A DNA stretch of 64,000 nt from Lysobacter firmicutimachus (GTDB lineage Bacteria; Pseudomonadota; Gammaproteobacteria; Xanthomonadales; Xanthomonadaceae): contig NZ_JBANDL010000002.1 in the NCBI RefSeq assembly GCF_037027445.1, forward strand, positions 2,914,001 to 2,978,000, written 5' to 3'. The translations under genes were made by a program, and so were the position numbers. Position 1 is the first letter of the stretch, and every line of letters starts with the position of its first letter. This document shows positions 45,201 to 51,008 of the stretch, in pieces. The notes under the pieces are model-generated. The model saw nothing but the letters and a program-made list of their open reading frames with translations, made no database searches and was not told the DNA's origin.

Positions 45201-47346
45201 TGATTTTGTCGCGCAAGACCGGATCGGTGGTCAGCCCGTCGACCGCATCGGCCCCCGACAGGACGGTCAGCAGAACTTTCTCGTTGATTTGGTCGCGCAC
45301 ATCCTTCGCTTGGTACTGTTGAAGCGGCTGCAAATTCGGCGCAGCGCCTCTTTTATCAGGCGGAAGCGCCTCCCAGTCTGCAATCTTCTTATTGTTTCTC
45401 TCCGTTATTTTTTCGTTCTCAGCCGCGATTCGCGCTTTCTCGGCAGAGTCAAATTCTTTATAGATCTGCCCCCACAATTCCGGCATCCTATTGCGAATTG
45501 TCAACAGATCGGTACGAACATAGACCGCGTTGTCGATGATTTTTTCCCACAGACTGAGGCGCCAAGTCTTTTTTTTCCCTGTGTCTGCAGAATGAATCTG
45601 CTCGCTTAACCAAACCAGCCTGCCGGCCAGTTTCTTCGACAGATCGGACATCATGCCCTTGATTGCAGGGCTGTCCATGTATCCGTCGGCAAAGTTCCGC
45701 TCCCAGGTGGATTTGTTGTAGCTGTTGCCGTTGATGTCTCGGCGGCTTTCGCTGATTCGATCCACTTCGCTCAACAGCCCCGCGGGCGTCATATGATTGC
45801 GATCAAGCGTGCGCGCCAGCGCATCTTCGAATTGCTTGCGCGTGACCGGGTCCTTGTACCAAGCCTGATCCTCGGCGATGCCGTTCTTGAGATCGTCGAA
45901 TTTCTCGAAGAAGTCCAAACTGCTCTCGTAGAGCTCCTTCGTCTGGTTCGCAGTGAGGTGTCCGCCATCGTCCATGATGAACGGCGTCGCCCCTTGGCGT
46001 TTGCCATCCTTATCCGTGTACTCGAGCAGGTACTGGCGACCGCCGAGGCCGATCTTGTCCGCCAGCTGGTTTATGTTCTTGAACTCGCCGTGCCGGTCCT
46101 TGTTGTAGTAGGAATTGCGATAGTCTTCCAATGCATAGGTTTGGAAAGACGAGAGATCGGCGTTCGCGTTCACCACATCCTGGAACGGACTACCAAGCCC
46201 GACTTCAATGCCGATCTGATTGGGAACTTTTCGATCTACATTGGTCAGCTTCAGCGTTCTTCCGTCTTCGCTGATCTCGACCTGCATCGCGGGACGTCTC
46301 GACTTCTCCGACACCATGTAGTCGCCGAAGTATTGCTTGACGAATTCCGTCTTCACCAGAACCGAGCGGATCGGAGCCAAGGTTAGGCTCGGCACGTCGA
46401 TACGATATTTTTGCTGCCACGCAAGGCTGCGCGAGTCCGTACCGAACGAAAAGTTGATGACGGCGGCACCTTCGGAACCCCTGTTCTGAATGACGATCTT
46501 CCCATCCTCGCCCAGATACACGTCTTTCTGAGTACTGCCCTTGGGGGTATTATTGAAGTCGTCATCCACCAAGGCGATGTTCATGCGGATATAGCCGGGC
46601 CGCTCCTCCATCAGCAACAGCGTTGCGTTGAGCGGAGCGTCCTTGTCGTCCCCCATCGGCAACTTCATCGGATCGGGAACATCCTTGTCATTATTCAGGA
46701 ATCTGGCGTAGTAGCCGTCTTTGCCCACCATCGTTTTCCCGACCTTCACCTTGGCCTCGCCGAGATCCTTGTACGCGGCGAGTTCGATCCTTTTCTTCAG
46801 ATAGCCTTCCTCCGTAGGCGTGAGTTTGTCGAACTCGGCCTGCAGGGCGGCGATCTTGGCAGTCAGAGCGGCCTGCTTTGCGACTTTGTCGGTCTTCAGA
46901 CTGTCGAGATCGCCGCCGCCGGCGCCGGCCTCTTTCAAGAGCTTCGTCGCGGCATCCCACGCCTTCGCGTACTCCACGTCGCGAAAATTCTGCCGCTCGT
47001 AAATGTAGATGGTGTCTTTCAAGCTCGCTATATAGTTCTTCCTCGCCGGAGTTTCGCCGTAGTCCTTGGCTCGCTTCTCGGCCTGAGCCAAAGCGGCCTT
47101 CAATTCCGCCAAACGATCCACGATCGAAGCCGGATTACCCTGCATGTCAATGTACTGGGCGGCCAATACCTGCAGAGTCGTCCTTTGCATCTCGCCTAAG
47201 CGCTTGAGGACCTCATTGGTATAGACCCTGCGCTCTTCCGGCGACATTCCATACCATTCGGAGCGCGTGCGGCCGCCGTCTCGAATGCTGCGATCAGTGT
47301 TGGCGTCGATAATTCCGTCAAGGATATTTGAAATAGCTTCGTTCAT
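36223..47346 (-). CDS. Giant C80-protease toxin-like protein, type I exported
   Basis: About 3,707 residues from the ATG at 47346 (a GTG at 47439 is an alternative). Residues 1-~990: mostly helical region of unknown function. ~995-1180: peptidase C80 (CPD) domain, IIVQLENDPDAAEAAARL, catalytic His1072 in VVGHGRG and Cys1119 in LVGCSLES; the 47-residue spacing fits MARTX/TcdB CPDs, which self-cleave when host inositol hexakisphosphate binds. ~1675-1800: long hydrophobic stretch (VITTVTTAVSAALTGVAIAS and on) like the TcdA/TcdB pore region. ~1980-2500: scattered GRDGNDT/GGAGNNT-type degenerate RTX repeats. ~2720-2905: LamG-like beta-sandwich. ~3368-3615: two tandem ~115-residue repeats (SEIV...GVY(I/V)VEAL). 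The tail has a LIETMAGF motif like other type I substrates. Exporter genes lie directly upstream. Confidence 0.85.
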   Translation of the reverse strand: MNEAISNILDGIIDANTDRSIRDGGRTRSEWYGMSPEERRVYTNEVLKRLGEMQRTTLQVLAAQYIDMQGNPASIVDRLAELKAALAQAEKRAKDYGETPARKNYIASLKDTIYIYERQNFRDVEYAKAWDAATKLLKEAGAGGGDLDSLKTDKVAKQAALTAKIAALQAEFDKLTPTEEGYLKKRIELAAYKDLGEAKVKVGKTMVGKDGYYARFLNNDKDVPDPMKLPMGDDKDAPLNATLLLMEERPGYIRMNIALVDDDFNNTPKGSTQKDVYLGEDGKIVIQNRGSEGAAVINFSFGTDSRSLAWQQKYRIDVPSLTLAPIRSVLVKTEFVKQYFGDYMVSEKSRRPAMQVEISEDGRTLKLTNVDRKVPNQIGIEVGLGSPFQDVVNANADLSSFQTYALEDYRNSYYNKDRHGEFKNINQLADKIGLGGRQYLLEYTDKDGKRQGATPFIMDDGGHLTANQTKELYESSLDFFEKFDDLKNGIAEDQAWYKDPVTRKQFEDALARTLDRNHMTPAGLLSEVDRISESRRDINGNSYNKSTWERNFADGYMDSPAIKGMMSDLSKKLAGRLVWLSEQIHSADTGKKKTWRLSLWEKIIDNAVYVRTDLLTIRNRMPELWGQIYKEFDSAEKARIAAENEKITERNNKKIADWEALPPDKRGAAPNLQPLQQYQAKDVRDQINEKVLLTVLSGADAVDGLTTDPVLRDKIKVEFGGTGIDSLRTQLFFHVLRPLTHHLDGLNDNLKTALGVTKTAPPNNHKFGFNDDPSVVAINNRTLSKDLYSLLNAVDDATAFDSFLFPNDKLRSRNLYVPDENSDASKYMNALDVPFTGGISGTTRDVTQYLSSTLGETLSVQQYWKFELANAALMIRNGYHSFFEAIYVAARFEPKAADSKGPALLQLFDDLKTKASGGAMLTHELYTGVMAELLPVVNEGAAGAQVFVPPVYERSPDLSVFDTSFPRSGSRPSQVPGVTGTWSIPGAQRGFRDSDTRYERQIIVQLENDPDAAEAAARLAAKHPDNSVIVQLAANGDYRILQLGANGQFQVVTGDVDLLKTDSPMRWQVVGHGRGADDARTMGGMSAQGLAEHLADFQRKLSADRGVIGLPARISLVGCSLESNTAQEGFGYRFVSALKEPSVEVSIHTSDLAIDRNGRKQPGAPGGQIASAMDDNKVVYQWRWEGNVVQNRAAPKPILLLGPDRINVAELIKNIRGSSRPLSDLSAEERKALIRFFPDAAGTGLNEKGLTDTLKKEADYDRLLATIERTALVHLGSKGQGQIGLGVGALDSVGADPAVRDTMRKELAAKGTIKVDGVDVSLALLFDLGATIDGSPLTPALATALGASITGKKIAFDPVGLARMMAEVPSQADLEKLAAVVKKQLSANGATIDSLLRSAPLTDARADDMLVVLRDKPAAALEVEVAKKAKELFGEQASVRANWLSLAEGLDAAQRELVQKLYNTASEASGFDLVKYNKLQAERPDLSSVEILQRMALDTVRKRLRNDDNASSTLQLAQWDEGDAKRFLLRSGVATQDVSGKFDLNIVNFNGFIKNASAMDRIRVSMAMLKLPPDVYAETREEINSRGDQNAKRFIDSVDGERNKPVDVDQGGWSDSVGSALDVYEVLNSVQQLVRSWDQMSNTDKGFTLTELVGGIAMSPLSSGIAKALNQLGKVVGKAAGTLGKIASVIDAGVLDLALAPVTFTSIGMQWKSFWSDNGDKNSFEYKSLVANTVITTVTTAVSAALTGVAIASSLGFIAASSVLGTIAASAGPIGVAVAVAGFIISGIVQGAMAVAEYDEYFADTGAKVEAFFAAWVGVETLGMKRAKAEKDAQTDADKVEASLNSEWEKTKTYLSDLFSKDGYKTMNYRDREHKVYHGTFRTRSTPGGQTDMPWGDKPDPSVFSHVLQDRPDYGAMETRESDRLSKGGGVWAELGTTDKNYAAQGVADENNLFNMSGAALKSAKGGAKTDAFNLDALTEIEEIDGRDGNDTVLLDAAGTDVALKLVNSQTRLTYSGQAILLDQVTKNGNLDAAAPDVTRAVQQNVKVGGIESYIISDAGKADIEGGAGDEFFDVSGANVKVSGGAGNNTYSLNQGNQIFSSSNDVVLWNGRVDATVTMLGVPEKDTQALLIDLPAHHRDVRVRRVGNNVELSYEATAVADSRHTVSKLPRAETRTLTIKGIYDANGKLDASKAIQFLDPRGNSFSMTTLGLIDSQWLSLAMMGKSFVFTETQAATPRRVVNDTAANTYTLKKGAGSFIGEVHTGMSMQFVLEANLEDLTYSVKNDELIIATVPGKPRLELKIPGYAEALNSGVLRVALVPPKADTKAQTASGGVASPEDADSGKSTIIMVELPAAKLDASGPLKAMGDGSLMEEIERELDKVGGPLEIVSDSNNQGAEIVLQGVGTEAFTQLRVGDDLLLYQGDYSKAKKRRVKNYFSYATKPTIKDKRGSVVSVLAIAPSSYAGNNLDNTLVAGSATELAGMDGADTYVIDIASDGPTRWVIDNASTDKKLDTLHLNKAPIQWLSGFRQAGDDLEILLDVPKTGGGSPTKKTIVIKNYIIDPLARNLDLRMDGALPFRLPLVDSDAGFFLHVGSSVLVVGDGVHEVQVPRNSMMALRVLDPSSTSVLFDGAGYQMEVQGYDLKLIKDKTTIYLRDYYRNPAGVFGIPQTLIPATFKSEIQALFGRLKVPREKWVAYMHSDIDTEAELKEIAVLNQEDPSSNATDFQALPSGDFAVYLKTPPGSGERVLFATGGGGSNGFKLYIDSDGYLCYKAYVTEGGKDGVEYTLYSESARISNQRNAPVARPSDSEFVLQFNGSTLTVVANGANGRTITNDIRLDLSSDNRLNFGQTRLASSTLKHDANPIRKMKEGTVANAQVDSIFWSSGHTWGANPSNIELYYRVNGFSAAKATAAVSAGLTSVADVGTTCLAFKASEGRLSEDFIIAYAKQHQSWLHVDGGLEFAEALEAMGYAPDFILDAYKYGLSAQDIAAYSLLDNDLPDENRLADFALALYAKTKPYLMINAGPVGILNSNDQALLTTLLDFLEVPAWDRPRLFHGVAGNATAAHMQQLAVLIGSTYASDEEKKRDLQSWLVRGSGGDMSVMHRFVPGSVDKAGDEKLLKLVLIYKGFLAGRAEFLAKKMVDAQVLDYEAVEGLLNAGVSDPAQLKHLAQAGVDGYDLLDANAQRLQYEGSGRRDGLIKVSASLPMVTGTPAQTDAYYAREILGIDRDGNVYKMGTDLNNLVLKSANGTPLPGPMPDTSQWQFIHPGEVLSVGGVVPNGYLGDDDPVIWLWKAGFVDKGVKLSAATETGFGRSTDENLVDGSAHSGEAFSWRAANSTEVIKKVENGEVKEEVRIKDLSLEQTDSIASEIVHFDMQGKVLLTSLTLQTEYDRVDGSPPDIARSGVYIVEALRTDGSWVEVSKESLLWTPVPGEKKGDKVDMTVQLDPKGAAYQNYRVRRTSGNKDSDRRISGVKVQQSGQSAAQSISYRLPSGQASEDPLSSEIVAVRFDMKHKIALSTLTLKTTYNPADDKQLDTTRHGVYVVEALSADNAWVKVSTQNLVWTPKEGEKAGDKTDMTVALDTKGIPYQSYRIRGIEGSYDRDRWIDEVTFTTRQIDLVSPPAPASGGSPSPSKLSQPDEISPSASADRDAAVPSSAGWSIEKLIETMAGFDAQSGVDPGTSQGQPTKMRGAMLAPPLTHNIALL

Positions 47347-47466
47347 GATCAACTCAATAGGAAAAGGTGTTCCGGCCGCCGTCGCGGGCGCCAGGCAAAT
47401 ACATTCAAAAGACGCGCCCACCAACTGGCGTCTGCGCACCTCGAAGCGAAGAGGCTTGGGCGATAG

Positions 47467-49629
47467 CTAGGTGATCATCGCCACCTCCGCTCCGCCTGTT
47501 TGCAAGCGCCACAATCGGGCGTAGGTCGCGCCGCTGGCGATCAGCGTGTCGTGCGTCCCGTCTTCGACCACAGCGCCGCGATCGATCACGAGAATGCGGT
47601 CGGCCCTTCGTAACGTGTTGAGCCTATGGGCGATGCTGATGATCGTTCGTCCCTCGGCGATCGCGTCCATATTGGCCATGATCGCAGCCTCCGACTCGTA
47701 GTCGAGCGCACTGGTCGCTTCATCCAGCAGCAGGATCTTAGGGCGTGTGAGCAATGCCCTGGCCAAAGCGATGCGCTGGCGCTGACCGCCCGACAGCCGC
47801 GAGCCTCTTTCCCCGACTTGAGTGCCGTACCCCTCAGGAAGCGACCGAATAAACGCATCGGCACCGGCCAAAGCGGCAGCCTCGACGACCTCCGCCTCGG
47901 AGGCCTCCGGCCTACACATAGCGATGTTTTCGGCCACGGTGCCTGAGAACAAAACGCTTTCTTGCGGAACAACGCTCATCTGACGGCGCAGCGTCACCGG
48001 ATCGGCGATCGCAAGGTCGATCCCATCCACCAATACCTGCCCGCGCTGCGGAACGTACAGCCGTTGCAGCAACCGACTGATCGTGCTCTTGCCCGATCCC
48101 GAGGGGCCAGTTATGCCGATGAACTCGCCCGGACGAACCTCCAGGTTCAAGTTGCGCAGCACTTCCTGGCCGTCTTCGCCGTATCGAAAGAAAACGTTTT
48201 TAAATCCAACCCTTCCCTGTAGCGCCGGGATCGACGCCAGTCCGCCGCTTCCGCTCTCCGTGGGTTCGTCGAGCACGTCGCCGACGCGACGCAACGAAAT
48301 CATCGCGTGTTGCAGGTCTTGCCAGGTTTGCGCCAAACGCAAGATCGGCTGAGTGAGATGCCCTGCGAGCATATTGAACGCCACCAGCTCGCCCGGACTG
48401 AGTTTGTTATCCATCACCGAAGTGATGCCCCACCACAACAGCAAAGCGCTCGACAGCTTCTGCACCAGACCGATTGATTGACCGACGGAAATTCCTAGCA
48501 CGTTCGACCGAAACGAAGCCCGCACGAACTTAGAGAACTCGCTCTCCCATTGCCGCAGAAATAGCTCTTCCGTGGCAGTGGTCTTTATGACCTCGATGCC
48601 AGTGACCGATGAGGTCAAGAACGCGGTGTTGTCCGCACTCAGTTCGTACTCTCGCTTAGTGCGGATGCGCAACAGCGGGCCTAATACCATCCACAGAACG
48701 AAGTAGATCACTAGCGTCGCCAGAACGACCAAAGTCAGCTTGACGCTGTAGGCAAGCATCACAGCGACGAACATCCCGAGGAACATCAAATCCAACACTA
48801 CGGTCATCGTCGAGCCGGTCAGGAACTGGCGGATATGATCCATCTCGCCGACGCGGGCGATGATTTCTCCCGTCTGGCGCTTGCGGAAATATCCGACCGG
48901 CAACGCCATCAGATGTTGATAGACGCGCGCGGAAAGCTCAGAATTAATCTTCGCCGCTACGTTCGAGAACAGCCAAGAGCGCAAGAATCCATACACCGGC
49001 TCGAATACCGCCAAAGCGAGCAGTGCGATTCCAAGCACCTGCAAACTAGAGATGCTTCGGCTCACCAAGACTCGATCGATGACGTTCTCGAATACTGCCG
49101 GAGTCACCAAGGCGATCACTTGCAGCATCAGTGACACCAACAGAACGCTCCTGAACTGCCGGATATGCTTGATGACCGACGGAACGAACCAAGCGAAGCC
49201 AAATGATTTCCGTCCAGCTGGCTCGCTCGTCTCGGCCAGCAGGATGGCCTGACCCTGCCACGCCGAAGGCAGCTCGCCGAACGTCACTGTCGAGCGCGTG
49301 CCGGTCGTCGGATCGCGCAAGATCGCATTCGCCTCGTCCACCGCCTCGAGTACTTGCCAGCCTACGTTCGTCGCCAATAGCGCCGGAAGCGGCAATGCTG
49401 CGACTCTCTCCACTCCGCTATGGACGCTTCTTGCCCTCAAGCCGATCAGGCGCGCGCAGCGGCAAATGTCTATTTCACTCGCTACGCCTTGCGTCCGCCC
49501 GAGTTGATGGCGCAACTGCTCGGGTTCGACCGAAATCCCGTGATGCCGCGCCGCATAGGACAGAGCCACCAATCCGCTGTCGATTGCGCCATTGGCCAAA
49601 CATCGGCCCGCCGTCAACCTCAACATCAC
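47467..49629 (-). CDS. RTX-type ABC transporter with degenerate C39 domain (RtxE-like)
   Basis: The protein is 720 residues. The N-terminal C39-like domain has AIDSGLVALSYAARHHG where peptidases have DCG, so the catalytic Cys is Ser and it is a binding, not cleaving, domain. Six membrane helices occupy ~160-430. The ATPase has Walker A GPSGSGKST, Q-loop, signature LSGGQRQR and Walker B LLLDEATSA. It starts overlapping the HlyD stop by 4 bases (ATGA) and lies 120 bases upstream of the giant gene. With a second ABC gene in the same operon it fits the paired RtxB/RtxE transporters of MARTX systems. Confidence 0.9.
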   Translation of the reverse strand: MMLRLTAGRCLANGAIDSGLVALSYAARHHGISVEPEQLRHQLGRTQGVASEIDICRCARLIGLRARSVHSGVERVAALPLPALLATNVGWQVLEAVDEANAILRDPTTGTRSTVTFGELPSAWQGQAILLAETSEPAGRKSFGFAWFVPSVIKHIRQFRSVLLVSLMLQVIALVTPAVFENVIDRVLVSRSISSLQVLGIALLALAVFEPVYGFLRSWLFSNVAAKINSELSARVYQHLMALPVGYFRKRQTGEIIARVGEMDHIRQFLTGSTMTVVLDLMFLGMFVAVMLAYSVKLTLVVLATLVIYFVLWMVLGPLLRIRTKREYELSADNTAFLTSSVTGIEVIKTTATEELFLRQWESEFSKFVRASFRSNVLGISVGQSIGLVQKLSSALLLWWGITSVMDNKLSPGELVAFNMLAGHLTQPILRLAQTWQDLQHAMISLRRVGDVLDEPTESGSGGLASIPALQGRVGFKNVFFRYGEDGQEVLRNLNLEVRPGEFIGITGPSGSGKSTISRLLQRLYVPQRGQVLVDGIDLAIADPVTLRRQMSVVPQESVLFSGTVAENIAMCRPEASEAEVVEAAALAGADAFIRSLPEGYGTQVGERGSRLSGGQRQRIALARALLTRPKILLLDEATSALDYESEAAIMANMDAIAEGRTIISIAHRLNTLRRADRILVIDRGAVVEDGTHDTLIASGATYARLWRLQTGGAEVAMIT

Positions 49630-51008
49630 CGCTCCTTCAGCGCTTCGGAGCGATACTCACGCAAAGGGCTGAGAACGTAGTCGATGACGCGCCGCTTCCC
49701 CGTGCGGATTTCCGCGGTCACGCTCATGCCCGCTTGCAAGGGGAACTTCTTGCCGTCGGACGACATATGCAGACGACTCAACTCGACCCGGGCAGGAAAT
49801 ACCAGTCCCAACTGATCGTCCTTCACCGAGTCGCGGGAAACGTTCAGTATCTTCCCAGGCACGGTTCCGTAGCGCGTATAGGCGAAAGAGTCGACCTTCA
49901 ACTCGACCGATTGCCCAGGCTTTACAAACCCCACATCTGCGTTGAGCACCATGATTTCTGCCTGCAGCGAACTCTCGTTAGGCACGATCACCATCAACTG
50001 TTGCCCGGGCTGCACCGCGCCGCCACGGGTATGCACGGCCAGCTGCTGCACAACTCCACTGACCGTCGCCCTCAGTGTCTGCAGGCGCAGCTTTTCTTGC
50101 GCCCTGATCAACTGCTGGGCAAGGGTAGAACTGTCCACTCGCACTAAGCTCAGATTGTCCTGATACTCCTTGACCATCTTCGCCAAGTAGCTATTTCGCT
50201 GATTGCTCAACGATTGATACTGCGCCCTCAGCACTGCCAGATCGGATCGCTGCTGGGAGATAGATCGCTCTATCTCTAGGCGCTCTTTCTCTTGCTGCTG
50301 CAACTCCACCTTGGAAAGCAATTTGTCGGCCGCCAAAGCCCGATAGGCCTCCAGCCGCTCGCTTACGTTGGCCTCCAGCTTCTGCAGCGCCGCGATGTCC
50401 GCATTGCGTCCCCGCTGATTGGCCAGATTGACTCCCATTTCGCTTTCAATCCCGGCGACATTCGCCCGCCTTTCCCTCGAAGAACTAATCAGGTGCCCGC
50501 GCGCAAGCGCCGCCTCTTCGGCCGACACCTCCTCCGGTGCGGTGAAGTTCGCGACCGGATCGTCCGTCAGCATCGCCTGCAGCCTGGCCTGCTCCAACAG
50601 TTTGGAGTTCAGCTGATTGCGCAACGACCTTAGCTCTGCGTCGGCGCCGATCGGATTCAGGCTAATCAGTACGTCGCCGACCTCGACTCGAGCGCCGTCG
50701 CGTACGTGAATCGAAGCGATCTCGCCGCCTTCGACCGCCTGAACCACTTTCGAATTGCTGGGCACGAGCAGGCGCCCCGCCGCGTTGGCCTGGATGTCCA
50801 GATGACCGGCAATCGACCAGATAAGCGCCGCGACGAATAGCGCCGTCAACGCGATAGCGGTTCGGCGCGACCAAGGCACCGGCGGGCGCTCCACGACCTC
50901 TAGGTATCCCGGCTGGAACTCGTATTCGTCCCGGTTCTTTTCCAGATGACTGCCCTTACTGGCGGAACGTACGACGTTCAACGCGTTTTTTATGCGATTA
51001 GGCAGCAT
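49626..51008 (-). CDS. HlyD/RtxD-type membrane fusion protein
   Basis: The protein is 460 residues; the ATG at 51008 is chosen because AGGAG lies 6 bases before it, while the ATG at 51023 lacks such a site. One membrane helix (about residues 49-70, TAIALTALFVAALIW), then VVQAVEGGEIASIHVRDGARV (lipoyl-like half), a long coiled-coil (~95-290) and the closing half with ATVSGVVQQLAVHTRGGAVQ and a beta-barrel. It links the inner-membrane ABC pair to an outer-membrane TolC (gene not in the window). It overlaps the preceding ABC gene by 11 bases. Confidence 0.92.
   Translation of the reverse strand: MLPNRIKNALNVVRSASKGSHLEKNRDEYEFQPGYLEVVERPPVPWSRRTAIALTALFVAALIWSIAGHLDIQANAAGRLLVPSNSKVVQAVEGGEIASIHVRDGARVEVGDVLISLNPIGADAELRSLRNQLNSKLLEQARLQAMLTDDPVANFTAPEEVSAEEAALARGHLISSSRERRANVAGIESEMGVNLANQRGRNADIAALQKLEANVSERLEAYRALAADKLLSKVELQQQEKERLEIERSISQQRSDLAVLRAQYQSLSNQRNSYLAKMVKEYQDNLSLVRVDSSTLAQQLIRAQEKLRLQTLRATVSGVVQQLAVHTRGGAVQPGQQLMVIVPNESSLQAEIMVLNADVGFVKPGQSVELKVDSFAYTRYGTVPGKILNVSRDSVKDDQLGLVFPARVELSRLHMSSDGKKFPLQAGMSVTAEIRTGKRRVIDYVLSPLREYRSEALKER

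Noticed and set aside
44340..47346. TcdA/TcdB-type glucosyltransferase domain in the giant protein's N-terminus
   Set aside because: Expected by analogy with clostridial toxins, but no DxD layout or sugar-binding blocks were seen.
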